A DNA stretch of 64,000 bases, from NCBI RefSeq assembly GCF_958450345.1, contig NC_088780.1, positions 161,740,726 to 161,804,725 on the forward strand, written 5' to 3'. Origin of the DNA: Calliphora vicina. Taxonomy: Eukaryota > Arthropoda > Insecta > Diptera > Calliphoridae. Of the stretch, positions 12,481 to 24,200 are shown piece by piece. Every line of letters begins with the position of its first letter. Positions within the stretch are counted from its first letter, which is position 1. The notes beneath the pieces were generated by a model. The model worked only from the letters and a program-made list of their open reading frames with translations, ran no database searches and was not told the origin of the DNA. The position numbers and the translations under genes are program-made.

Positions 12481-12991
12481 TGTTACGAATTTGTATTAGC
12501 GATTTGAATTTAACGGCCAGCAACATTCATCGTGTGTATAAACATTTCCATAAGTAGAAGCTTCTACATATCAACAATGTTGATAGCATGCGGTTGTTAG
12601 CATTGAAAGTATGGCAACACTGAATGTTTAAGCTTTGAATATTAACTTCGAAAGTTCTAGAATTCGAATATAGTAGTTGTCCGTTAAGATCATTGTGGAA
12701 AGTTCACGAAAGATGGCGTGTATATAACAACCTATGCTGTCGTCAATGAGCTTATTATAAGCGCTGTTAGAGTTATAATCAACTGTATTGTACATTATAA
12801 AGTCTCTCTGAATTTCTGGGAGTGACTATTTAATTCTCTTGTTGTAAATTTTAATAAATAAAGAGTTGTTACAATTTTAAACTACTAAACTGTTTTTATT
12901 TGAAACCAAAGTATCCGGTATATTTAAACTTTAAATATATTTAAATTTTAAAGGAAATAAACCCCAGTTTTTAAAAGGTAAAAACGTAACA
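12481..12991 (+). mobile_element. Solo LTR (Gypsy-type), 511 bp
   Basis: Starts TGTTACGAATTTG and ends AAAAACGTAACA, matching the LTRs at 5177 and 23062. Flanking tetramers ATAC and ATAT differ at one base, so the target duplication has decayed. It lies about 410 bp upstream of the start codon of the 896-aa aminopeptidase and could affect its promoter; no promoter motif is obvious in between. Confidence 0.75.
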
Positions 12992-13009
12992 ATATCTATA
13001 TTAATTGGG

Positions 13010-14100
13010 TGTATGACTTAAAAATTCGGATTTTTTTTAATTTTTTAGCTTTTATTTGAAAACATTGTTAGTTATGACCTTTTCCCATCTTTCTGGCAAC
13101 ATATGGATTCCGACCCAAAAGATCTGCTCATCTCTTTAGGCCAAGAAGGAACAAGTTCCAAAGTGAAGCGTATTCCCAAATAGCGTTCTGCGTCGATCGA
13201 AATAAATAGTAGTCGTACGGGCACGGTCTGGACTACAAAGCAGATGAGGCAAAACTTCGCAACCACTTTATTCAGGTATTGCAACATGTGACCAATCCTC
13301 ACAAAGTATACAGTTGTCAAATTTGACGTTTCAAAAATTCAAAATCAGATGAATTAAAAAGGGATATCAAATATTTTGTACTACAATATCATTGATTTGT
13401 TAAAGCAACACGCTCTATACAACGCGAATATGGTAGACAAAGTAATGTGATGGTCTGGCCATATTCCAGCAGTTCATGATAGATTGGACCCTTTTGGTCC
13501 CACCAAATACAGTGAATTACCTTAGTGTCATGCATATTTGGCTTTGGTGTCGATTCGGCTGGTTGACCGGGCTTCACATACGATCTCCTACGCTTCGGGT
13601 TATTGTAATGGATCCATTTTGCAATGCAAAAATGATTTTCTTTTATAGCGTTCAAAAAACATTACAGACATGCAAAATCGTCTTTCAAAGTCGTTCGGCT
13701 TCAATTCTTATGGTACCAATTTCCCTGCTTTTGGATAAATCCTGCTTCTCGCAAACGTTTTGAAATTGCAGCTTTAATAGCTCCCAATGATTTTGCAAGC
13801 GCTTGTTGAGTTTTACGACAATCTTCATGGAGTAATGCCTCCAATTACTGGTCTTCGAACTTTTTTAGGTGGCCTGGGCGATCTTTATTTTTCGTGTCAA
13901 CTTCTGAACCGCAAAAACGTTGAAACCATTGGAACACATTCACCATAGAGCAATTGGTGTGCTTAAGCGGCACTTTTTTTAAATAAAACAAATAATGCAA
14001 AACTTCCCGCATAGGACGATTCCTTGGTAAAAGATTCGATATTTTCGAAGCAAAAAAAAAACTTTGTTCTTACACTATAATGTTCAATAACTTAATGAGA
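13010..14100 (-). pseudogene. Dead mariner transposon
   Basis: Reading leftward, frame-shifted pieces of a mariner transposase can be followed: an N-terminal helix-turn-helix part (about 14060-13740), a DDD-domain part with WIHYNNPKRR and CIWWDQKGPIYHELLEYG (13655-13389), and a decayed C-terminus (13320-13072). The left end has the TGTATGACTTAAAAATTCGG terminus seen in other copies here. The sequence resembles mauritiana-type mariners. Stops and shifts make it inactive. Confidence 0.85.
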
Positions 14101-14880
14101 ATAAATGACAAAATTATATATAAATACAACCAATATTGATTTTGTTATTCCGTTTGTAACATATCGAAATATTGTTCGTAGAACCAAAAAGTATGCAGTG
14201 TATTCTGGGTCCTTACCCTTCTGTCTGTGGAAGCGTCTATAGGGGAATATGACCACCACGTCTGTTCTGCGCGTAAAATCTTGGGCCAATTTTCGATCAC
14301 GAATAACTTGAAATAATCGGGGGATGTCAAATCTCACGACCTTGGAGGCCAAGTGAAAAGTCCATTTCAAGTTATCGTCAAATTTTGATTTCAATAAATC
14401 GATGGCTGGCACGTAGCGCCATCCTGTTGAAACCACATCCATAGTTTCAAACAAAAAAATCATTGATCATGGTGCGGTAACGATCTCTATTGACCATAAC
14501 GCAAGCTATGGCATAATTTTTGAAGAAATATTGTCTGATGATGTCACCAGCGGGTAAACCGCACCAAGAGGTTAGTTTTTCTGGATGTAATGGAGTCTGT
14601 AGGGTGTGCTGTGGATTGGTGTCACTCCATATGCGGCAATATGGCAATATTAATCGAAAAATGAGCATCATCGCTGGAAACAATATTGCGATAAAACAGT
14701 CGTCTATAACTTGCGCGACTCGATGACTAATTTTCAAAGTAAATTTGGATAATTTGGAAACGTTGTTCAAGTCGTCTATAACTTGCGCGACTTGATGAGT
14801 AATTTTCAAAGTAAATTTGGATAATTTGGAAGCTTTGTTCAAGCGTCAATCAATTCATGATGATAGGCCAGAGTATACTG
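14100..14880 (-). pseudogene. Second Tc1/mariner-superfamily transposase relic
   Basis: Adjacent to the mariner but of a different family. Minus-strand pieces carry CRIWSDTNPQHT, PLHPEKLTSWCGLPAGDII and NRDRYRTMINDFF (14842-14450), then a shifted IDLLKSKFDDN piece (~14400). These match the DDE region of transposases often annotated with DUF4817 in arthropods (recalled, not searched). A 72-bp tandem duplication at 14699-14841 repeats part of it. Confidence 0.7.
14699..14841. repeat. 72-bp tandem duplication
   Basis: Two consecutive near-identical copies starting GTCGTCTATAACTTGCGCGA at 14699 and 14771. It lies in the transposase relic and duplicates its coding segment. Confidence 0.85.
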
Positions 14881-15245
14881 ATCATAAATGCCAAAAAGTG
14901 AGCGCAGTATGACAGTTCGTTTGACAGTTAACCCTATTATAAGTTCTATTATCCTTTAAAAACATCCTTTATTAAGTTTATTTTTGAATATTTCTAGTTA
15001 ATTTTTTTATTTTTATATATTTTATCCCTACAAATTAAACCCTTAATATATTTATTTCTTTAAAAATATGGCACTTTTTTTTAAAAAAATTTACAATACA
15101 TTTTCATTTAAATAATAATTACATTACGTTATACGAAATATTTCTATGGCACTTCGTTACAATACAGTTTCATTTTAATTACATTACTTTGCATAATTGC
15201 AGCAGTTTCAATTGAGTTCGTTTTAAATTTTTTTTTTGGTTTAAT

Positions 15246-18200
15246 TTACATAAACATTTGTAATGTTATCAACGAGAGGGGTATTAAAAATAAGGCTGCA
15301 CTCATAGTGGCTGCACTGTTGTGGCGTTGTTTGAGATAATTGAATAGTTTATCCAAATTTGCGCCAGCCCATTTAAGATTAACTTCTGTTGAGCTAATGG
15401 AATTTTCTAATGTTATAACAGAAGTGCCAAAGAGATGACCTTTTTCTTTGGTAAATTGTTCCAGCATATTTAATTGTTCCGGGGTGGTCAAATAGTTGGA
15501 GATACCGCTGATAACAGAAGCTGTGGTGGACCAGCTTTGCAAACTAGAAAGAATTGAGAAATGACATAATAATTTAGGTATAAAATTAAAGCTTTTAAAT
15601 TATACTTACGCTTTTGCTAATTCCTCAACATTTTCGGTCATCAACTTGAATACTGTCATTATATTTTCTGGTGTTTGGCTGTATAAACTGTTTAAACCTG
15701 TAGCCTTTAGGTCTAGGGGCACTGTATTTGACAATATAAATGCATAGTGTGTCTCTACATTGTAACGTGTACAACCCATGGCCCGCAAGATTTTTTCCTT
15801 TTCACTGACTAACTGTTCTTTCTCAAACATTTCCCGCAAATTGCCATATATAGCATCCCTGTCATTGCGACAAGCAGCACAGTATAGAGCCTCGCGGAAA
15901 TCGGGTGATGGTTTGGTATTAGCGGACAAGTGGGAGTGGAATATATGTTTGGCCTGAGTATTACAATCCTCATGATGATATCTACAAAGCCAACTGATAA
16001 CTTTGTTGCGATTATAGACATCCAAAATAGTGTCATGGGAATTTTCAAAGCCCAGCTTCTTATAAACCTTGTCGAGCATTTCGTATAAGAATATGCCAAA
16101 TTCTTGGTGTTGTTCCAAAGTCAAGCGTACATACACAGTATTAATACCCTTGAAAGCAGCATACCAGGCTGTGTATTCAGTTTCTGTAGCCAAATATTCC
16201 ATAAATTCGAAAACTTCATCATAACCTTTAAGACCGACCAGACCAAATGTAAACAGATCATCAATCACACTGGCTCGATTGCTGACATGTATGCCCGAAT
16301 GTTTATCTTGTTCGAAAGCTATGCGCAATTGTTTTTGAAGGTTAGGTTCGTAGAAAACTCTAAAATAGTTGGATTGCTGTGTATTCATGATGACCCAATC
16401 ATGATGGGCCGTATTACCAAATGACACTTCCTCAAGTGTTTTATTGAAGTAGAATTTGGGTGTAAAATCAGTGTAATTAGTTCTCATATCGTTGTTGAAA
16501 GTGATTGGTATGGTGTATCTTAAGGAGGCATCACTGCCATCATTGGGATCCAATAAAAATCGTTTTTGTGTTAAAGTAAATCTACCACTAGGACTGGTGG
16601 ATACCGTGACCACGGGATAACCCACTTGCTCTGTCCAATCTGTGAATAGTTCATCCAAGTCTACCTTATGATCTTTGGGCCAATGGTTTTTCAAAGATTT
16701 GAATAAATCCTCGGGCACAGTGTTCTTTAAGTGGCTGTGGAGAGAAGGAAATTAATCAGTTTTGTTAGAGAATATTTTGAAAACTTGAAAGAAATTAAAT
16801 CATTTCATAAGAAATTTACTGCTAAATTAGTACTTACTTTTCCTTTAAATACTCTCTGATGGCTTGATCGAAATTCTCTTTACCCATTAAATTGGCAAAC
16901 ATGCGCACAACGGCAGCTCCCTTGGCATAAGTAATACCACTGAATTTATAACCTATTTCTGCAGGTGTATTTATCGTCTCTTCCAAACTAGTCAAGGGCT
17001 GGGTATCATTTGTTGCATCTTTATCAAATATAAGTTGAACTTGTTTGACAGTAAATTGTTTATCTAATTCATATTCGGGATACATCTAAAAACAGTTTAA
17101 ATTTTTACAAAAATTATCACAAAATTTACAATTTATTTTAATTTACCTCATGGGCCATAAAATACTCATAGTAGCGGGCAAAGGCTTCATTTAACCAGAA
17201 ATAGTTCCACCATTTAAATGTCACACTATTGCCGAACCACATGTGGGAAATTTCATGTGCCAAAATAGTTATGGTGTATTGTTTATCCGACCAACCATCT
17301 GTGTAGCCGGGTTCTTGAGCCAAAACAGTATCACTATAAGAAATTGCAATTAAATTCATGTTCATAAATATCAATTATTTCAACTTACTGGTATATTAGT
17401 AAGCCCCAATTCTCCATGCCATTGTGCGGGAAACGTGTAGAACCAGCCATTTGCATTATCGAGTTGCCTAGGGACTTATAAGGGATTTGGGTGTATGTTT
17501 TATAGGCATGTAAGGTTATTTCACCCACCCTGAAGGCAAAACTGATTTTACCAATTAATTTCGGATGCATTATAATTTTAAAGTCCTTGGAACCGAAGTA
17601 ATCAAAATCACTAATTAAAAATGCCACCAAATATGTTGACATGAGTGGAGTCTCTTCGAAATAATCAGTGTAACGGCCGTTTCTAGAAAAGGGAGAGTAA
17701 ATTATGGTCAAATAAGTATTAATAATAAATAACAAAATCGAGAAAAAATTTTAGAGGCTTTTTAAACCACTACACAATTTTGATGTATTGTGGTTCCACA
17801 AGTACAAATATGGTCCAAAATTTAAATTCTTAGGAGAACTTTTTTTAAAGTTTTTGTTTGTAAAATTGTGAATTTTTTAGACGTTTCCAAAAAGGGTTAG
17901 TCCGATATTATTAAAATATATATAGAAAAGTTTAGATTTACATAACCTTTAATACGTTTATATATTGATTTAATCGGCTCAGTAGTTTCGGAGTTATAAT
18001 AACAAATTGAATCAAAAAATATATTTTGTACGTGAAAATATAAAATTTTTGTGTTTTAAAAACTCATGAAAAATTGAAAACTGCAGAAACTGTTCAGGTT
18101 TATTACTTTATATCAAAGCCACATATAATAACAACAAAATGAGATATCTGTTATTAAAATCGATTGATTCTATTCGAATTTATTCACAATTAAGTGAATT

Positions 18201-21200
18201 CGCTAATTTTCATAAAATTTTACTTTTTTGTTTGATATACATAAAATTGAGTAGTTAATGTTCTTCTTTCGATTGATTGAATTATAAAAACATTTTCCCC
18301 ATGCTATATACTATATAATTTTCACATAAATATTGCGTTTCAATCGGCTCAGTAGTTTCAGAGTTATAATAAAAAATTGAAGCAAAAAATATATTTTTTA
18401 CGTGAAAATAGCAAATTTTTGTGTTTTAAAAACTCATGAAAAATCGAAAATAGCATAAATTGTTCAGATTTATTGAATTATCGCAAAGCCCTATGTAATG
18501 GGAACAAAATGTGATATCGATCATAAAAATCGATGGATTCTATTCGAATTTATTCACAATTAAGTGAATTCGCTCATTTTCACAAAATTGTACATAAGTA
18601 CATAACTTACAAGCGAGAGATGGTTTGTGCGGTTCAGAAGTGGTGATTTTGATGCGAAAGACAAAGATCGCCCAGGCCAGCCAAGTTTGAAGACCAACAA
18701 TTGGCAGTACTCCATGAAGATTGTTGTCAAACTCTACAAAAGCCATTGGAAGCTACACAAGCAGCAATTTCAAAACGTTTGCGAGCAGCAGTATTCATCC
18801 AAAGCATGGAAATTGAGTACCATACGAATTAAAGCCGAGTGACCTTTAAAGGGGATTTTACATTTCCGAAATGCTGCCATAAAATGTTCATTTATGTTGC
18901 CATAAAAAAAATAATTTTGTACCGAATCATTACTTGCGCTGAATAATCGGCTCAGCCAAAGCCAAATATCCGTGGCGCTAATGTAATGCTCTTTATTTGG
19001 ACCTATCTATTATGAGCTGCTGAATTTTTGACCATCACAGGGAACCTGTACCGAACTTAACTGATTCGTTTGAAGTGAGCATTTGCAGAAAAACGGCCAG
19101 ACATGAAACCGTTATATTCCATCATGACAAAGCTCGGCTACATTGTGTAATACCTGTTAAAAACTATTTAAAATGAAGTGATTGGAAAGTTTTGCATCCC
19201 TTCTTATAGTCTAGACCTTACCCCCGGTCTGAAGACTATTTGTTTCGATAGATGCAGAACGCTCTCTTTGGGATACGCTTCACTTTGGATCAGAGTATCT
19301 GCTATTGGCTTGATTTCTTCTTGGCCTCAAAAATGAGCAGTTCTTTTGGCTCGGAATCCATAAGTTGCCACAAAGATGGGAAAAGGTCATAGTTAACAAT
19401 GATCAATACTTTGAATAATAATTAATCAAAATTGGTGTAACCTGATATAGAAGTTACATGGGGGGTAGGGTCAATTATGGACCGATCCACACAAAAATTG
19501 GTACAAAGATTTAGGTTCATATAAAACTTATTTTTGTCTAATATTTCATCACGATATTTTAAGAAATAATGAATCTTCTAGTTATTTTCTGAGGGGGATA
19601 TTTTGTGTGGACTAGGGACAAATGTTGACCGATTTTGGTATAAATTTCCGAATACTTAGAACTAATTTGTGCAAAATTTTATCAGGATAGCCGCATAATC
19701 AACACACATACTTATTACTCCTCAAACTGTATATGGGCCGATATGGCCCTTTTTCAATAACAAACAAACCTTATCAAACCTATCGTGTTTTGAACAAACA
19801 TATAACGGACGACCGGATATACATAGCTAGATCGCCTTAGAATCGTATGAGGATAAATAATAAATAATGGGTCTGCGACAAAATAGTATTACAAACAGAA
19901 TGAAAAAATCAATATATTCCCATCTTTGTTGATGGTGGATATACAAATTATATAAAATTTCTAACTTTTCACACACATAGATGATACAATAACGAAATAT
20001 GTGGCAATATATGTTAGTTTTCTATCTAGTTGTGTCTCAGTTAGCTACCCAGTGGTCATCTATGCTTAATAATTTATAATTTTTAATTAAAAATTGTATT
20101 TACCCATCATTAACTAATCCAATAACTCTGGTATTGAAGAAAGCTCTATATTCTATGGGACGACTTATGCGCATGCGGAATTTCGCTTTAAATTCGGGTT
20201 CATCAAAGCAGGGGAATGCTGTGCGAGCATCAATTCTTTGAAATTGGGTTAGAACATACCAACTGAAAAGTTACAAAAAAGTTATAATAAGAAAAACTTA
20301 ATAAATAAGAATCTTTCACAAATCTTCCAACTTACTTGACATTATCATAAGTGGCTCTGAAAACTCCAGCTAATCCGCTACGTATCTGACCTTGATATTT
20401 AAAGTATAAAGTATAATTTTCATTCTCCTTCAAACACTGGGACAAATAAACTGTTAGCTTATCAGTAATGTCTTCGTACAATATATTTTCATTTTGTATT
20501 TTTTCTACAAGATTTCCATTGACATCGTATAGTTGGGTTTCCAAAATATCGATATAGTCTTTGTGCACTGTTATCTTTCTAATATTTCTTTCCACAGCAT
20601 GCAGGGTTATATTGACTTCACCTTCAAAGGTAAATTGTTTAGCAGCATCTTCTTGTTGAAAATAGGGTTTGATGTAAATATCATATAGATCTGGTATGAC
20701 ATCTTTAGATAAACGGTAAACAGGTTTCTTATCACTTAGATAACCGACAAATTTGTCCAAATGAGCACTAGACCATTTCAAATTGCCTTCAGAGGTTTTA
20801 ATGGCATTTTCTAAAATACTAACAGATGTTCCAAATAGAGAACCTTTGGCAAGGGTAAATTGTTTTAACATAATTAGCTGTTCTTGTGTGCTTAAATAGT
20901 TAGAAATTTCAGCGATTACGTTGGCAGTGGTGGACCAGCTTTGCAAACTAGTAGTAAAATTTGAAGTAAAACTTTGTTAAATATTTGTAATTTTTCAAAT
21001 TTTTAAAGATTTATACTTACGCTTCTTGTAACTGCTCAATATTTTCTGTCATTAATTTAAACACTGTCATAATATTTCCTGGGGTCTGTGAGTATAAACT
21101 TTTCAATCCAATTGTTTTCAAGTCCACAGACACATTATTAGACAATACAAAATAGTAGTGGTTGTCTACATGATAACTGCTACAACCCAGGGCACGCAAG

Positions 21201-24200
21201 ATCTTTTCCTTTTCACTAGACAATTCTTGTTTTAAGAACATTTCCTTCAAACTTCCATAAATAGTAGAGTTATCATTGCGTACAGCACTACAATATAAAG
21301 TTTCCCGGAAGTCGGGAGTTGGCTTGGTATTTGCAGACAAATGTGAATGGAATATACTTTGGGCTTGATTATTACAATCCTCATGATGATATTTGCAAAG
21401 CCAGCTGATAACTTTATTGCGATTGTACACATCTAGAACAGTATCATTATGGTTTTCAAAGCCCAACTTTGTGTATACTTTGTCAAGGATTACAAATAGA
21501 TAGTCACCAAATTTATCATGTTGAGCCAATGTCAAACGTTGGTACAAAGTATCAAAACCCTTAAAGGCTGCTTGCCAGGGTAAATATTCCGTTTCATTAG
21601 CTAAATATTCCAAGAAATTCAAAACCTCATCGTAGCCCCTAAGACCAGCACGAGCAAATGTAAGAAGATCATCGACCATACTGGCTCTATTATTTACATG
21701 TATACGTGAGTAATTGTTCTCTCTAAAAGCGATACGCAGTCTCTCTAACAAATGATCATCATAGAAAACTCTATAATAGTTTGACTGTTGCATATTAACC
21801 ATCATCCATCTATGAGGATTGATATTTCCAAATACCTTTTCCGGCTGTGCTTTACTCAAATAGAATTTGGGTGTAAGATTTGAGAAATCGCTCATTTTAT
21901 CGTGGGTGAATGTGATGGGTACGGTATATCTAATGGCAGCATCACTGCCATCATTGGGATCCATTAAAAACCTTTGCTGTTTTATAGAATATCTACCATT
22001 AATGGCCGATACCATAACCATGGGATAACCAACTTGTTCAGTCCAATCTCTGAATAATTCATCCAGATTAACATTATGTCCAGAGGGCCAATGCTTTTTC
22101 AAGTGTTTGAATAAGTCTTCGGGTACTGTGCTCTTCAAGTGGCTATAGGGAAAGAGTTTAAGTAAATATTACTAAAGTTTTTTTTACAAGTTTAACTGAA
22201 CTCACTTTTCTTTTAAATATTCCTGAATGGCTGCATCGAAATTTTCTTTACCCATTAAATTGGCAAACATACGCAAAATGGAAGCTCCTTTAGCATAAGC
22301 AATATTACTAAATTTCTCACCAATTTCCAAGGGAGAATTTATAGATTCCTCTAGACTTGTTAGGGGTTGAGAACTATTGTTAGCATCAACATCAAATATC
22401 ATTTGAACTTGATTCACAAGGAATTGTTTATCAAATCCATATTCAGGATACAGCTACAAAATTAAGTTGAACACTAAAATTATTAGTTTTTTTTTTGTGA
22501 TTTTCTAGCATTTACCTCATGACCCATAAAATATTGATAGTAACGGGCAAAGCCTTCATTTAACCAAAAATAGCTCCACCATTTGTGAGTAACACTATTG
22601 CCAAACCACATATGAGCAGTTTCATGTACCAACAAACTTACAGTGTATTGTTTATCGGACCAGCCGTCTGTATAGCCGGGTTCGTGAGCCAAAACGGAAT
22701 CCCTTTTGCAATATTCAGAAAATTTAAATATTAGCATTTTTTAAAAAAAAAAAAATGAGTAACACTACTTGACAGTCAAAAAGCACTTCTATTTTCCACT
22801 TTTATGTTTTCATTACTAACACGAAAAAAATAACCATATACGGATAGTAATTTTGAAGAAAATACCAACAAAAAAAAAAAAGATCAGTGTCTCCCAGTTT
22901 TGGCCAAAATTATGCACCCAAAGATTTGGGGCCTCGGTGTCATTTTTGCAAAAAGTGATAATTTTCTCAGGCTCATATCTTGCAAAAAGTTTGGAATTTT
23001 GATTTACTCTCCGAGGCAAAGTTTTAGCCCTTGTCATACAGAACAAAAATTGTGAACATATTGTTACGAAATTGTACTTGAATTCAAATATAACGATTTT
23101 AAGGGCTGATTTAAAAGTAGCATAATGCTTTCAAATAACAGTGCTGTAATAGCAAACTGTAACATATCTGTGGGCATTATTAAATAAAAGTTTTCAGTTG
23201 ATTTGATTGTAAGTTGGCAACGCTGTATTCGAATTCGAATATTCAGTTAAAGCCCAGTAGTTTGAAAAGTGCCAATTGGAAACCTTGCACTAGCTATATT
23301 ACTACTTGTACAACTAACTAGTTCGATGTGGCTGCTAAAGTGGTAGTTAAATGATTATCATTTGCACTACATTTCACCAGCATATTCAGTAATAAACAAT
23401 AGTCAGATATTTGTCTTTAGTTTTTGAAAATAAATTCAAGAAAAATAAAATCTTCTAAAATATACCACTTCGATGGCCACATGTAATGCTGAATGTGGCC
23501 GTTTGTGTTTTCATTCTCAGTGATGATGTAGAAAATGCAAAAATAGAGAGTAGACTCACATGTTATTCTTAATAACAATTAGAGAGCAGTACAAATAACA
23601 GCTCTGTGGTTTAGTGGTTAGAGCATTTGACTAGAAAACGAGAGGTTATGTGTTCAACCCCGCTCTCAGAAAAGTTTATTTTTTCTTTTTTTCTCAAATG
23701 CTGGAGTATTTTCACTATTGAATTTAATAATGAAGTGTTATGCAGAGTGTGCCAATCGGCCACTTGCAATGACATCCCCGTGTTAAATTCACCAGTCAAT
23801 AACGTTGCGAGTGGGTTGAAAATTCACTAGTAGTAGTTCTTAGTGGCCAACGAATTCGACGTAGCGGAACTAGTGCAATGAACTGCAGGGAGAACATTGT
23901 AGAAAGTACACCACAGATGGTGTATGTATTAGTAAGATCTAGAATATTCGAGTGCAGATGGCAGTGTTATAAATAGTGGCAGAGGTTGCAGTCGTGAGTC
24001 AGTTTATCAGAGACGCTATTTGAATAAACATCAACTGAGTGCCTTAAAGTGTGCTGTATTTTTCAAGTGAATTCGTATACATTATAAAGTGTCTGTATTT
24101 CTGAGAATTTATAAACGTGTATAAAAAAACATTGAGTGACTATTTAATTCTGTTGTTGTACATTTTAAATAAATAAAGAGTTGTTACAATTTTCAAACTA

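Larger units (their letters stand above)
15246..20736 (-). other. Unit 3 of the triple aminopeptidase with GPI tail
   Basis: About residues 1768-2667. NGMEN at 2038-2042, HEISH at 2075-2079 with Glu 2098 (NEAFARYY), catalytic Tyr 2164 (ITYAKGAA). It is somewhat more diverged than units 1 and 2. It alone keeps the C-terminal GPI-attachment signal and the stop codon. Confidence 0.88.

Noticed and set aside
14447..14842. A 131-codon minus-strand gene
   Set aside because: It is a piece of a broken transposase made longer by a 72-bp tandem duplication.
22816..23046. Small gene in the intron
   Set aside because: It falls in an interspersed repeat that recurs at 61.9 kb with other frames.
23600..23670. 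Functional tRNA gene
   Set aside because: Acceptor and anticodon stems do not pair; only the A and B box regions fit.
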